DNA of 47,897 nucleotides from an uncultured bacterium (GTDB lineage: Bacteria; Patescibacteriota; Minisyncoccia; Phycocordibacterales; UBA9973): the NCBI GenBank assembly GCA_903869825.1, contig CAIQAL010000026.1:1-47897 (forward strand), read 5' to 3'. The notes below the pieces were generated by a model. The model was not told the origin of the DNA. It did no database searches and saw only the letters and a list, made by a program, of their open reading frames with translations. Of this stretch, positions 22,841 to 31,809 are shown in pieces. The position numbers and the translations under genes are program-made. Each line of letters opens with the position of its first letter. Positions within the stretch are counted from its first letter, which is position 1.

Positions 22841-25255
22841 TTATTTCATCCCTCCTAGCGCAAGAATTGTTTTGATAACCGTATCAGGATTAAGCGACAT
22901 ACTTTCGATGCCTTCATCCAACAAGAATTTCGCAAAGTCAGGATAATCGCTTGGTGCTTGTCCACAGATACCGATATACTTTCCTTTCGCTTTACATTTG
23001 TGAATAATTTCAGCAATCAATTTTTTTACCGAAGGATTGTTTGCGTCGGCAATATGAGTGACAATACCAGAATCGCGGTCAATGCCAAGAGTAAGCTGGG
23101 TTAAATCGTTTGAGCCGATAGACATTCCATCAAAAACTTCCAGGAATTCATCCGCTAATAAAATATTGGATGGAATTTCACACATTACGTACACCTTCAA
23201 AGTATTATCTTTTGCACGGTCTAATCCGAACTCTCTCATCGTATCAATCACTTGTTTCCCTTCTTCCGGAGTTCGGCAGAATGGAATCATTGGAATGACA
23301 TTCGTGAGCCCCATATCTTCTCGGACACGTTTCATCGCCTTCACTTCAAGCCCGAATGCTTCTTTAAATTTTGGATCATAATATCGAGACGCTCCACGCC
23401 AACCAATCATCGGGTTTTCTTCTTTTGGTTCGTAAGCCGCACCACCGAGTAAGGTACAATATTCGTTCGTTTTGAAATCGGAGAAACGAATTATGACATC
23501 GTGTGGATACAAAGTTGACCCAATTTTTGCAATTCCAAGAGCCAATTGATCTACATAATAATCGGCTTTATTCTCATAACCATAAGTCTCTTTTTCGATC
23601 ATTTCTACTATTTTTTTGGTTTCGGGATTTTTATCTTCTTTCAGTTTTTTGAAATCAAGCAATGCATTCGGGTGAATTTTTATATGAGAAGCAATGATAA
23701 ATTCGAGTCGGCCAAGCCCCACTCCTTGAACCGGTAAAGCATGATTTTGGAAGGCTTCATCAGGAGAACCGATGTTGACCATTATTTTTACGGAAAGTTC
23801 GGGTAACTTATCGAGCTTATGCTCCAAAACTTCAAATGGTAAAATACCAGCATAGACATTCCCAACTTCACCGGATGCGCAATCTACAGTCACTTCTTGT
23901 CCGTTTTTTAGTGTTTTTGTAGCATTACCCGAACCAACGATACACGGAATTCCAAGCTCTCGAGAAACAATTGCAGCATGCGAAGTTCGTCCGCCTTTGT
24001 CGGTCACGATCGCACTCGCTATTTTCATAATTGGTTCCCAATCCGGGTCGGTAATCTCGGTTACCAAGACTTCACCTTTTTCAAATTTAGAGATTTCTTT
24101 GGCGGTCTTCAATATTCGCACCTTTCCCGCGCCAATTTTCCCACCTACTGAGATTCCAGTCGTAATCACCTCCGACTTTTTCCCTAGTTTGTATTCTTTT
24201 AAAACATTTTTATCCTTTCCAGCTTGCACTGTCTCGGGACGGGCTTGCACAATAAATAATTCTTGCGTCCTACCATCTTTTGCCCATTCAATATCCATCG
24301 GTTGATAGTGTCCAACTTTTTTGGAAAAATATTTTTCTATTTCAAGGCACCACTTAGCAAGCTTAATCACCTCTTCGTCAGTTAAACAATATTTTTCGCT
24401 ATCTGCTTTCGGTACATTTACTTGTTTCGTACCTTCACCTTTTTTGTAAACAAGTTTTATGTTTTTCTTTCCGAGTTTTTTGGAAATGATAGATTTGTGC
24501 CCATTCTCGAGAGTTGGTTTAAAAATTACGAATTCATCTGGAATCACAATTCCTTGCACGATAAATTCTCCCAAACCACAAATACCGTTAATTTCAATCA
24601 CTTTATCAAAACCCGTTTCTGTGTCAATAGTAAAAGCAACTCCAGAAACAGATTCGTCTGAACGAACCATGTGTTGTATCCCTACCGAAAGTGCTGCATC
24701 AAAATGAGAAAAACCTTTGTCCACCCGGTAAGAGATTGCTCGGTCAGTAAAGAGCGAAGCAATACATTTTCGGGAAGATAGAAGTACATCTTTAATCCCT
24801 CGAACATTCAGGTATGTTTCTTGTTGCCCGGCAAAGGATGCTCCTGGTAAATCTTCGGCAGTGGCACTTGAACGTACTGCGACATCAACGTTTTTACCAA
24901 ACTTTTCTTCAAATTTGGCGTAAGATTCCACAATCGTGTCGTGCAAAAGAGGTGGAAATTCTTTTTTCAAAATTGCCTCACGAACTTTTTTGCCGTGGGC
25001 TTGTAAATTCTTAATACTTTTAGTATCCAAATCAGCAAAAATTCTTTCAATTTCTTTATCCAAGCCCGTCTTTTCAAAGAAATATCGGTAAGCATCGGCA
25101 GTCAAAGCAAATCCATTTGGAATATTTACTCCGAGTGGCACTAAATTCGAAAACATTTCTCCTAGTGCTGCATTTTTCCCCCCAACAATCGGCACATCTT
25201 TAATTCCGACTTCGTTATACCACTTTACAAAATTCTCCTTTTTTTCTTCTATCAT
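22841..25255 (-). CDS. ppsA: Phosphoenolpyruvate synthase
   Basis: An 804-residue enzyme converting pyruvate, ATP and water to PEP, AMP and phosphate. The N-terminal ATP-grasp half shows VPIVGGKNAALGEM, AVRSSATAEDLPGASFAGQQ and MDIEWAKDG. The swivelling phosphohistidine domain has GGRTSHAAIVSRELG with the catalytic His at about residue 424. The C-terminal PEP/pyruvate barrel has GVGLGRLEFI, NPMIGWRGASRY, SIGSNDLTQLTLGIDRD and the catalytic cysteine of GICGQAPSD (about 763). Length matches the family. It lies just downstream of enolase on the same strand but has its own strong extended -10 box, so transcription can be independent. With enolase and LDH it suggests operation around the PEP/pyruvate node in either direction. 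Confidence 0.96.
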   Translation of the reverse strand: MIEEKKENFVKWYNEVGIKDVPIVGGKNAALGEMFSNLVPLGVNIPNGFALTADAYRYFFEKTGLDKEIERIFADLDTKSIKNLQAHGKKVREAILKKEFPPLLHDTIVESYAKFEEKFGKNVDVAVRSSATAEDLPGASFAGQQETYLNVRGIKDVLLSSRKCIASLFTDRAISYRVDKGFSHFDAALSVGIQHMVRSDESVSGVAFTIDTETGFDKVIEINGICGLGEFIVQGIVIPDEFVIFKPTLENGHKSIISKKLGKKNIKLVYKKGEGTKQVNVPKADSEKYCLTDEEVIKLAKWCLEIEKYFSKKVGHYQPMDIEWAKDGRTQELFIVQARPETVQAGKDKNVLKEYKLGKKSEVITTGISVGGKIGAGKVRILKTAKEISKFEKGEVLVTEITDPDWEPIMKIASAIVTDKGGRTSHAAIVSRELGIPCIVGSGNATKTLKNGQEVTVDCASGEVGNVYAGILPFEVLEHKLDKLPELSVKIMVNIGSPDEAFQNHALPVQGVGLGRLEFIIASHIKIHPNALLDFKKLKEDKNPETKKIVEMIEKETYGYENKADYYVDQLALGIAKIGSTLYPHDVIIRFSDFKTNEYCTLLGGAAYEPKEENPMIGWRGASRYYDPKFKEAFGLEVKAMKRVREDMGLTNVIPMIPFCRTPEEGKQVIDTMREFGLDRAKDNTLKVYVMCEIPSNILLADEFLEVFDGMSIGSNDLTQLTLGIDRDSGIVTHIADANNPSVKKLIAEIIHKCKAKGKYIGICGQAPSDYPDFAKFLLDEGIESMSLNPDTVIKTILALGGMK

Positions 25256-25308
25256 AATTGTTAAAATTTATACCTTAAAATAATAATAAGCTACTTTTGC
25301 TTATGCAT

Positions 25309-25317
25309 ATTATAGCA
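25309..25317 (-). promoter_or_regulatory. Extended -10 box TGCTATAAT for ppsA
   Basis: Minus strand in the 66-base gap between eno and ppsA; the predicted leader is about 47 bases. No terminator for eno is visible before it. Confidence 0.5.
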
Positions 25318-25321
25318 TATT

Positions 25322-26539
25322 TTATATTTTCGAAATCTCTATCAATCTTTGATATTTTACCATCCTTTCAGGCTTGACGGGTGAGCCTGATTTTAAACCA
25401 TAACAACCGAAAGCGTAGGCGAGGTCGGCGATAAAATCATCGTCTGTTTCTCCGCTGCGGTGACTCACAATGAGTTCAATATCATTTTCTCGAGCAAGAC
25501 GCATGGTTTCAAGAGTCTCAGACAATGTTCCAATTTGATTTGGTTTAATAATCATTCCGTTAACGCTTTTTTTATCGATTGCTTCCCGTAAAAGAATTTT
25601 ATTAGTAACAGTTAAATCATCCCCCACTACTATCAAGCCATCCTGGTCTTCTTTTAATTTAGCAAAGCTTTCAAAGTCCACTTCATCAAACGGATCTTCA
25701 ATAGAAATCAAATCAAATTCTTTAATTAACGAGTCATAAATATTTGCTAGTTCTTCTTTTGGAATTTCTTTACAATCCACTTTATACATTCCATTTTGAT
25801 AAAAAGAAGAACTTGCCACATCAAGCGCTAAACGTACTTTATTTTCAAAGCCATTCATTTTTAAAGCTTTACTCAGATATTCTAATGGCTTTCTAATGTC
25901 ACTGATTTTGGGAGCATACCCACCTTCATCTCCAAGGACTAATGAATCTTCACCAAACTCTCCCATAATTATTTCCCTTAAAGAATTTTGAATTTTAATT
26001 CCAATCTCGACTGCTTCACGTATATCTTCAGTATTTGAAACAGCATGATACTCCTGAAAAGCCAAATCATTTTTTGCGTGTTTTCCTCCATTAATCAAAT
26101 TCATATACAAGTGCGGTGTCCGTCTGGATGGCTTTATCTCTGCCAAGGTTCGCAAGTGCTCATACACTTCTACCCCAGAAACTTTGGCGGCGACTTTCGC
26201 CACTGCGACAGAAACTCCAATCATGCTATTTCCCCCCAGGTTGTCTTTATTTTTTGTACTATCAAGCGCAAGCATGATTCGATCAATTTCCATTTGATTT
26301 AATACATCCATACCTATTAAAGCCGGAGCAATTATATTATTTACTTTATCAATCGCAAATTTCACTCCCTTGCCATCAAGGTCTCTCAGTTCATGTGCTT
26401 CATTGATCCCGGTTGATGCGCCAGAAGGAACGGAAAAACTATCTGCCAAACCTCCGACAAAAACCGTGACTCTCAAAGTTGGGTTCCCTCGTGAATCTTT
26501 TATCTCTTCTGCCAAAATTTTGGTTATTTTATTTTCCAT
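25322..26539 (-). CDS. eno: Enolase
   Basis: A 405-residue enolase (2-phosphoglycerate to PEP), slightly shorter than the usual 415-430. Seen in order: EIKDSRGNPTLRV, FSVPSGASTGINEAHELRD, LYMNLINGGKHA, LVLGDEGGYAP, the metal-binding SIEDPFDEVDFE and VVGDDLTVTN, the catalytic-lysine segment IIKPNQIGTLSETL, VSHRSGETDDDFIADLAYAFG and the C-terminal GSPVKPERMVKYQRL. A TAAAAT box at 26550-26555 lies 11 bases from the ATG, predicting a leader of a few bases. The DNA coding for the C-terminal segment forms a TCAGGCT/AGCCTGA hairpin, probably incidental. Confidence 0.96.
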   Translation of the reverse strand: MENKITKILAEEIKDSRGNPTLRVTVFVGGLADSFSVPSGASTGINEAHELRDLDGKGVKFAIDKVNNIIAPALIGMDVLNQMEIDRIMLALDSTKNKDNLGGNSMIGVSVAVAKVAAKVSGVEVYEHLRTLAEIKPSRRTPHLYMNLINGGKHAKNDLAFQEYHAVSNTEDIREAVEIGIKIQNSLREIIMGEFGEDSLVLGDEGGYAPKISDIRKPLEYLSKALKMNGFENKVRLALDVASSSFYQNGMYKVDCKEIPKEELANIYDSLIKEFDLISIEDPFDEVDFESFAKLKEDQDGLIVVGDDLTVTNKILLREAIDKKSVNGMIIKPNQIGTLSETLETMRLARENDIELIVSHRSGETDDDFIADLAYAFGCYGLKSGSPVKPERMVKYQRLIEISKI

Positions 26540-26564
26540 ATATAAATATATTTTACACTAAAAG

Positions 26565-28268
26565 CTAATAAACCTCTTGTTGGTAACATGAGACACAAAA
26601 AATTATTTCCTTTCTGTCAGGACCAAAGGCAGTGTTTATCTCTTTCTGACACTTAGGACAATTCCTTTTCCATAGCTGCATTGGGTTAAGCCGTGAAAAA
26701 TGAGAAATTGATCGACACTTAGGACAATTATGAGGAATAGGTATATTCATTTTCTTTAATAAAGAAAATTCCAAAACACCAATTTTGTATCCCCGTTTGC
26801 AATTCTCACATTCTAAAACTTCATCTATAACTGTTTCCGGAGTATCAAAAATTTTATCAGGTAAATCTTTTGATAAAATAGTGGTCTCATATTCCGCTTG
26901 TTCTCCGTCATACCAACTATAACCTTCCTTTAGTGCTTCCTCTTTTGTTTTAGGAAAGAATCTCATAGAATCTGTTTCATTGTACCCAAACATGCTGATA
27001 TTATAAGGAAAAAATTCTCCATAACTCCAGATACGCCCTTCTTTGTCTATAAAAGGATTTTTTTTCATATCTTCAATTATTTGTGATTTTAGTTTTTCAT
27101 ATTCTTCTTTACCGTATTCCTTGTTTAGGATAGAATATTTTTTTCTTTTCAAACTTACACAACCAAAACAATCTTTTGCTGAAGTCGCCCACATACAATA
27201 TTCTGTATTATAAGTATCGGGATAACCACTAAAAGAAAATTTTATATTACTTGCTTTTTCTCCGGTTGAATGTGCTTCATAAATCAATTCCACATTTGCT
27301 CCCCAACCGGAATAATCATAACAATCTTTTGTTGTTGGCACGGTTACAAATTGACAGTACCGAGAGTTTTCAACATTAGTGCATAAATACAAATCTTTAG
27401 AATTTTTTGACTCAAATACATATTCACCCGTGATGTTTAAGTTCAAGGAATTCCCAGTATATTCTCGGTAGGGTTTGTTAAACCAAAAAGTTTTTGCTTT
27501 CCCCTTTAAACTCTGGATACCTTGCCACGACTCAAGCCCAAGTTCTTTTGCTTTTATTGAATATTCTTCCTTAGAATACTTAACATTAAAAATACTGTTG
27601 GACGCTCCCCGAAGATTTACACAACCAATGCAATTTGCACAATTGTAACAATTGCGAGAAAACCATATATTTGTGCAGGCATCGCATTCTTCAGAAAAAA
27701 ATGTACCGTAGCATTTATTTATTCCAATAGATTCATAGCAAAGTTCCGATTCCCTGGCGCGCATGCAATCTGAAGAATCTTTAAATTTAAAAAGAATGGA
27801 AGAGTGAGCTATGTTTTCACAGTAGTCAGCCCAAAAAGTAAGATAACAATTTCGGAGCCAAGTTGCTCCGTTACAATATTCCGAATTTATCATACTTGGA
27901 CCAAGGGTTTCAGTGGCCACCCAAGGAACATTCCGTGAAAGTTCATAAAGTTGATCAAAAAATGTGCGTTTGGGATTGTAATCCATAGCATATTCAGTTC
28001 CATCCCAATCATCAGCCCACCAACACTTTGAACAAAGTACAGAAACAGGATTATCTTTGTTATACATTGATAAAATCTTTCTGTTGCATTTATTGCAATT
28101 GCGCCAATAAACTGTCCAAACATTTTTGGAAGCATTTCTCCTGATTATCCTACATTCCGGACACCAGGTCGGCGGAGGAACCTTTATTTTTTGGTAAAAG
28201 CCAAAATCTTCCGGTTCGATAATAAAATCAGATTTGCAGTTTTGACATACGACATTTTTATTTTCCAT
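26565..28268 (-). CDS. Zinc-ribbon/cysteine-rich solenoid protein 1
   Basis: A 567-residue protein of a family common in Patescibacteria and without known function. The N-terminal module has four CxxC pairs (C8/C11, C36/C39, C58/C61, C79/C82) with the signature KIKVPPPTWCPEC. The C-terminal module again has four CxxC pairs and ends CVSCYQQEVY. Between them is a cysteine- and asparagine-rich region (for example YCNGATWLRNCYLTFWADYC) in which Cys recurs every few residues, suggesting a beta-solenoid with stacked cysteines. There is no signal peptide or membrane helix. Its ATG follows the ldh stop codon after one base (TAAaATG), so it is translated from the ldh mRNA. Zinc binding at both ends is strongly suggested; DNA, RNA or protein binding cannot be distinguished. 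Confidence 0.85.
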   Translation of the reverse strand: MENKNVVCQNCKSDFIIEPEDFGFYQKIKVPPPTWCPECRIIRRNASKNVWTVYWRNCNKCNRKILSMYNKDNPVSVLCSKCWWADDWDGTEYAMDYNPKRTFFDQLYELSRNVPWVATETLGPSMINSEYCNGATWLRNCYLTFWADYCENIAHSSILFKFKDSSDCMRARESELCYESIGINKCYGTFFSEECDACTNIWFSRNCYNCANCIGCVNLRGASNSIFNVKYSKEEYSIKAKELGLESWQGIQSLKGKAKTFWFNKPYREYTGNSLNLNITGEYVFESKNSKDLYLCTNVENSRYCQFVTVPTTKDCYDYSGWGANVELIYEAHSTGEKASNIKFSFSGYPDTYNTEYCMWATSAKDCFGCVSLKRKKYSILNKEYGKEEYEKLKSQIIEDMKKNPFIDKEGRIWSYGEFFPYNISMFGYNETDSMRFFPKTKEEALKEGYSWYDGEQAEYETTILSKDLPDKIFDTPETVIDEVLECENCKRGYKIGVLEFSLLKKMNIPIPHNCPKCRSISHFSRLNPMQLWKRNCPKCQKEINTAFGPDRKEIIFCVSCYQQEVY

Positions 28269-28269
28269 T

Positions 28270-29187
28270 TTATAAATACTGTTTTATTTTTGTGGCCGAA
28301 TCTTGAAACTTTATTTTTTCCGCTTCAGTCAGTTCAATGGGCCAAGGTTTTACAATTCCACTTGCCCCGACAACTGCCGTAGACCCAAGACAAACATCGC
28401 TCACTCCATTCCAATCTTTCAAACGACTGGATACCGGTAAAATTTTATTTTGGTCAAGAATAAGTGCTTCAACTATATCTGCCACCACCATAGCGATTCC
28501 ATAATAAGTTGCGCCTTTATCTTTAATGATTTCGTAAACTTCGTTTTTCACTTCATCGGCAATTTTAATCATTTCTTCTTCTTTTAAAATTTCCTTAATT
28601 GGCTTCCCTCCTATACTTACAGTACTCCAAGCGACAAATTCACTATCGCCATGCTCTCCTAGAACAAAGCCTTCTACTTGTTTACTGTCAACATCAAAAC
28701 GCTTGGCCAAATTTGAACGAAGCCGCGCAGTATCCAAACCTGTCCCGGTGCCGAATACTTGATTCTTTGGTAGTCCGGAAATTTCTTGGACTAAGTATGT
28801 GATAACATCCACCGGATTACTGACTACCACAATTATGGCAGAAGACTTTATTTCTCCAACTTCCTTAAAAATAGAGATCGTGATTGCTTTATTTTTCGCC
28901 ACCAAGTCTAATCTTGTTTCTCCAGGTTTCTGGGCCACTCCGGCGGTCAAAATTATTATATCTGCGTCTTTTACATCTTTATAATCTCCAGCTTTTACCC
29001 CTCCAGTTTCTGAGAAAGACATAGCATCCGACATATCCAAGGATTCTCCTTCTTCTTTTTCTTTGTTTACGTCAACTAAAACAATTTCGGCTGTTAAATT
29101 TTTGATCATCAAGGAGTATGCTGTAGTGGCCCCCACCGCTCCAGCTCCAATAACCGCTATTTTTTGTTTTAATTTTTCATTTTCCAT
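28270..29187 (-). CDS. ldh: L-lactate dehydrogenase
   Basis: A 305-residue NAD-dependent LDH/MDH-family enzyme. It shows the Rossmann start KIAVIGAGAVGATTAYSL, the substrate-specificity loop VAQKPGETRLDLV with the lactate-type glutamine, VVSNPVDVITYL, GTGLDTARLR and the catalytic-histidine motif GEHGDSEFVAWS. These favour reduction of pyruvate to L-lactate over malate dehydrogenase, consistent with fermentative life. A longer frame starts at 29217, but the extended -10 box at 29195-29203 lies inside it, so I take the ATG at 29187 (MENEKLKQK) as the start; 29193 is the alternative. Zinc-ribbon protein 1 follows directly in the same transcript. Confidence 0.92.
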   Translation of the reverse strand: MENEKLKQKIAVIGAGAVGATTAYSLMIKNLTAEIVLVDVNKEKEEGESLDMSDAMSFSETGGVKAGDYKDVKDADIIILTAGVAQKPGETRLDLVAKNKAITISIFKEVGEIKSSAIIVVVSNPVDVITYLVQEISGLPKNQVFGTGTGLDTARLRSNLAKRFDVDSKQVEGFVLGEHGDSEFVAWSTVSIGGKPIKEILKEEEMIKIADEVKNEVYEIIKDKGATYYGIAMVVADIVEALILDQNKILPVSSRLKDWNGVSDVCLGSTAVVGASGIVKPWPIELTEAEKIKFQDSATKIKQYL

Positions 29188-29194
29188 ATCCATA

Positions 29195-29203
29195 ATTATA
29201 ACA
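29195..29203 (-). promoter_or_regulatory. Extended -10 box TGTTATAAT for ldh
   Basis: Minus strand, ends 8 bases from the ATG at 29187; decides against the longer frame from 29217. Confidence 0.5.
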
Positions 29204-29434
29204 TTATTTAATATCAATAAAAATAAGCTTATGGGGATGGTGGTGGCCGTTCACGATTCGCACTTTCCCAGTTTGAACCTTAAAATACTGAGCCAGTATT
29301 GCAATAATTTTGTCGTTCGCCGTATTTCTCTCAGCCTTTTCTTTAACTGAAATTATAAAATGGTCAACGGACTTTTTAAGAATGCTTTCTTTTTTTACTC
29401 CTGTTTTAGCAACTACCTTAATGTAAAATCCCAT
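29204..29434 (-). CDS. DUF167/YggU-family protein
   Basis: A 76-residue protein from the ATG at 29434. The pattern FYIKVVAKTGVKKESI, then DHFIISVKEKAERNTANDKIIAILAQYF and GKVRIVNGHHHPHKLIFI matches the UPF0235 (YggU/DUF167) family, small single-domain proteins of unknown biochemical role often found near division or wall genes. The ATG follows the ftsB-like stop codon after one base (TAAaATG), so the two are translationally coupled; a longer in-frame start at 29473 would overlap that gene and is less likely. The ldh -10 box overlaps its last base. Confidence 0.82.
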   Translation of the reverse strand: MGFYIKVVAKTGVKKESILKKSVDHFIISVKEKAERNTANDKIIAILAQYFKVQTGKVRIVNGHHHPHKLIFIDIK

Positions 29435-29435
29435 T

Positions 29436-29810
29436 TTATTTGAAAATATTTTTAAGCCAGGATAAAAAGCCATTCTCGGGCTGGGGTACGGATGCTGTTT
29501 TATTTTTATCGTCTACAATTACTATCAATTGCTCTCCTTCTTTGGCCAAACCAAAATTTTGTCGAATAACTTCCTCCTTTCCTTTGTCAGTATTTAACTT
29601 TTCAATGTCAGATGACAGTTGTGCTTTTCTTTTTTCTAAATCAGTAATTTTAGCTTCTTCCGATTTTCTATTTTTATAGGTATCTTCCAGTTTTCCGATT
29701 AGACCAAAAACATTCCAAGCAAAAAGTAGTAATAAAATAAATAGTAGAGTCAAAACAAGTTTTGAGTGCAAATAATATTTCCAACCTTTTTTTTCTTGAA
29801 AATTACGCAT
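29436..29810 (-). CDS. FtsB/DivIC-family septum formation protein
   Basis: A 124-residue bitopic protein. A basic N-terminus (QEKKGWKYYLHSK) precedes one membrane helix at about residues 18-36 (LVLTLLFILLLLFAWNVFG). A coiled coil follows (EEAKITDLEKRKAQLSSDIEKL), then the motif EEVIRQNFGLAKEGEQLIVIVDD, typical of DivIC/FtsB proteins, which link early and late divisome parts through FtsL and FtsQ. The start lies head to head with a small rightward gene at 29830. It is followed by the DUF167 gene with coupled translation. Confidence 0.88.
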   Translation of the reverse strand: MRNFQEKKGWKYYLHSKLVLTLLFILLLLFAWNVFGLIGKLEDTYKNRKSEEAKITDLEKRKAQLSSDIEKLNTDKGKEEVIRQNFGLAKEGEQLIVIVDDKNKTASVPQPENGFLSWLKNIFK

Positions 29811-29814
29811 AATA

Positions 29815-29823
29815 TGCTAAGAT
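29815..29823 (+). promoter_or_regulatory. Extended -10 box TGCTAAGAT, leaderless start
   Basis: Ends 7 bases before the ATG at 29830; lies in the 19-base divergent gap with the ftsB-like gene. Confidence 0.5.
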
Positions 29824-29829
29824 AATAAC

Positions 29830-29943
29830 ATGCTTTTCGATAAAAAACATCAAAAAAAGATACGGATCGTTTGGTCAGTTTTGGTCGTTCTCATCATCGT
29901 CAGTATGATCTTACTGTACTCCCCGATTTTCAAGCTAAAATAA
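29830..29943 (+). CDS. 37-residue single-pass membrane protein
   Basis: A short gene beginning MLFDKKHQKKIRIVWSV with a basic N-terminus, one membrane helix (VWSVLVVLIIVSMILLYS) and a short tail PIFKLK before TAA. Support for coding comes from the ideal extended -10 box 7 bases before the ATG and the classic positive-inside layout. It is divergent from the ftsB-like gene and ends within a base of the convergent lepA stop. Function is unknown; a small membrane partner of the divisome or secretion machinery is only a guess from its position. Confidence 0.65.
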   Translation: MLFDKKHQKKIRIVWSVLVVLIIVSMILLYSPIFKLK

Positions 29944-29944
29944 T

Positions 29945-31765
29945 TTATTTTTTGTCATTCCGCATCATTTTCAGGAATACGTCTTGAGTGATGTTTACTT
30001 TGGCGTTCTCTTTCATCTTTGCTTTTCCTCTTTTTTGTTTTTCAAGAAGTTTCTTTTTTCGGCTAACGTCACCACCGCCCACAACCTTTGAACCATGCAT
30101 CAAAACGTCTTTTCTGAAGGCTGAAACTGATTCGGAAGCGATAATTCTCCCAAGGGCTCTGCCTTGGATTTTGAAAGGAAATTGCTGTCTCGGAATTATG
30201 CTCTTTAATCGGTCCACTTGAGTATGCGCTTCTTCTTCAACTCTTCTGCGGGCAACCACTCTGCAAAATGCCATCATAACTTCATCCGCCACAACAATAT
30301 CTAACCGAACAACATCCGCTTCTTTATATTCCCCAATTTCATAAGAAATGGACCCATAACCAGAAGTAATACTTTTTAAATCATCAAAAAAATTTCGCAT
30401 CAATTCTCGAAGAGGCATTTCCAAATTTATGGCAGAACGATTATCCCCAAAGTTTTCGGTCGAGTGCACAATCGCTTCGTGGTCAAACAAAAAAGGCATC
30501 AAAACACTAGAATATGATTGCGGGGTAATAATTTTTACTTTTACCCAAGGCTCATAGACTTTAGCGACTTGACCGTCTTCCGGGAAAAAGTGAGGTGAGT
30601 AAATTATCACTTCTTTATGATTATTCAAAATAACTTTATAAGTAATGGAGGGCATCGTCACGATTAAGTGAAGTCCGAATTCTCTTCGCAATCGCTCAGT
30701 AATTATTTCCAAGTGAAGCATCCCAAGAAAACCACAACGATAACCTTTCCCGAGCGTCCCGGAAGATTCTTCTTCATAAGAAAATGCGGAGTCAGACAAT
30801 CGTAACCTTCCAAGCGCTAGTTTCAAATTGGCAAAATCATCTGCATCTTCCGGGTAAACAGATGCCCAAACAACCGGTTTCGGTTTCATATAGCCCGGCA
30901 AAGCCTCCGCTGGATTTTTACTGAAAGTTATCGTATCCCCGACCGAAGCAATCCCCGGTTTTTTAATTCCAGTCACCACGTAACCAATCTCTCCGGCATC
31001 AATTGAATCTTTCGAAGTTTCTTCCGGATGAAAGATTCCTACTTCAAGTGCAATAAATTTTTCTCCCGAAACCGAAAACAAAAGTGAATCACCTTTCTTA
31101 ATGTGCCCATCAAATACCCGGACATACACTATCACTCCTCTGTGACTATCGTATTTGAAATCAAAAACCAAAGCTTGAGTACTATCTTTGTTTTTTTGTT
31201 CCTCTTTCGCTATAGGGGGTGGAATCAATTTAATAACTTCAGAAAGAAGATGTTCCACTCCTTCCCCTGTTTTTCCGGACACTTCCAAAACACTGTCCGG
31301 ATCAATATCAATAAGAAGAGCCACCTCCATTTTTACTTCATCCACCCGAGCAAGTGGTGAATCAATTTTTGATAAAACTGGAATTATCACTAGACCACTT
31401 TCACGCGCCATTTCAAGAGTAGTCAGGGTTTGTGCCTGAACTCCTTGAGTAGCATCAACCAGTAATATTGAGCCCTCTACAGCCTTTAAAGCCCGAGAAA
31501 CTTCGTACGAGAAATCTATATGCCCCGGGGTATCAATAAGGTTTAAAACGTATTTTTGAGCGTTTAAAGTATGCTCCATCCGCACTGGCTGCATTTTGAT
31601 AGTAATCCCCCTTTCCCGTTCAAGTTCCATTGAGTCTAAAAATTGATCCCGCATTTTTCGAGCTTCTATCGTATGGGTAACTTCAAGCATTCGGTCAGCC
31701 AAAGTAGACTTCCCGTGGTCAATGTGCGCAATAATTGAAAAATTCCTAATATATTTTAGGTCCAT
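29945..31765 (-). CDS. lepA: Elongation factor 4 (LepA) GTPase
   Basis: A 606-residue translational GTPase acting on the ribosome (back-translocation and initiation quality). G1 is SIIAHIDHGKSTLAD, G2 lies in ERERGITIKMQ, and G3 is DTPGHIDFSYEV. The G4 element reads VLSKIDSPLA, with serine in place of the usual asparagine of NKxD. Domain II, the EF-G-like domains III and V, and the LepA-specific C-terminal domain (FKIQGRALGRIIASESV, KVVGGGDVSRKKKLLEKQK) are complete. An unusually good GGAGGA purine run lies about 25 bases upstream of the ATG, too far to be a normal ribosome-binding site; TGCTAGTAT ends 10 bases from the ATG and may be its own -10 box. Zinc-ribbon gene 2 lies 44 bases upstream on the same strand. 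Confidence 0.95.
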   Translation of the reverse strand: MDLKYIRNFSIIAHIDHGKSTLADRMLEVTHTIEARKMRDQFLDSMELERERGITIKMQPVRMEHTLNAQKYVLNLIDTPGHIDFSYEVSRALKAVEGSILLVDATQGVQAQTLTTLEMARESGLVIIPVLSKIDSPLARVDEVKMEVALLIDIDPDSVLEVSGKTGEGVEHLLSEVIKLIPPPIAKEEQKNKDSTQALVFDFKYDSHRGVIVYVRVFDGHIKKGDSLLFSVSGEKFIALEVGIFHPEETSKDSIDAGEIGYVVTGIKKPGIASVGDTITFSKNPAEALPGYMKPKPVVWASVYPEDADDFANLKLALGRLRLSDSAFSYEEESSGTLGKGYRCGFLGMLHLEIITERLRREFGLHLIVTMPSITYKVILNNHKEVIIYSPHFFPEDGQVAKVYEPWVKVKIITPQSYSSVLMPFLFDHEAIVHSTENFGDNRSAINLEMPLRELMRNFFDDLKSITSGYGSISYEIGEYKEADVVRLDIVVADEVMMAFCRVVARRRVEEEAHTQVDRLKSIIPRQQFPFKIQGRALGRIIASESVSAFRKDVLMHGSKVVGGGDVSRKKKLLEKQKRGKAKMKENAKVNITQDVFLKMMRNDKK

Positions 31766-31809
31766 TGTTTCTTCATACTAGCAAAAAATCCTCCAAAATA
31801 AAAGTAAAA

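Noticed and set aside
25370-25396. TCAGGCT/AGCCTGA hairpin near the end of eno as a palindromic insert
   Set aside because: It encodes the normal enolase C-terminal segment GSPVKPERM at its usual place, so no insertion is needed to explain it.
29187-29217. Longer start for lactate dehydrogenase at 29217
   Set aside because: The -10 box lies inside this extension, the extension overlaps the DUF167 gene, and the family sequence begins after 29187.
31777-31795. GGAGGA upstream of lepA as its ribosome-binding site
   Set aside because: It lies about 25 bases from the ATG, beyond the working distance of a Shine-Dalgarno.
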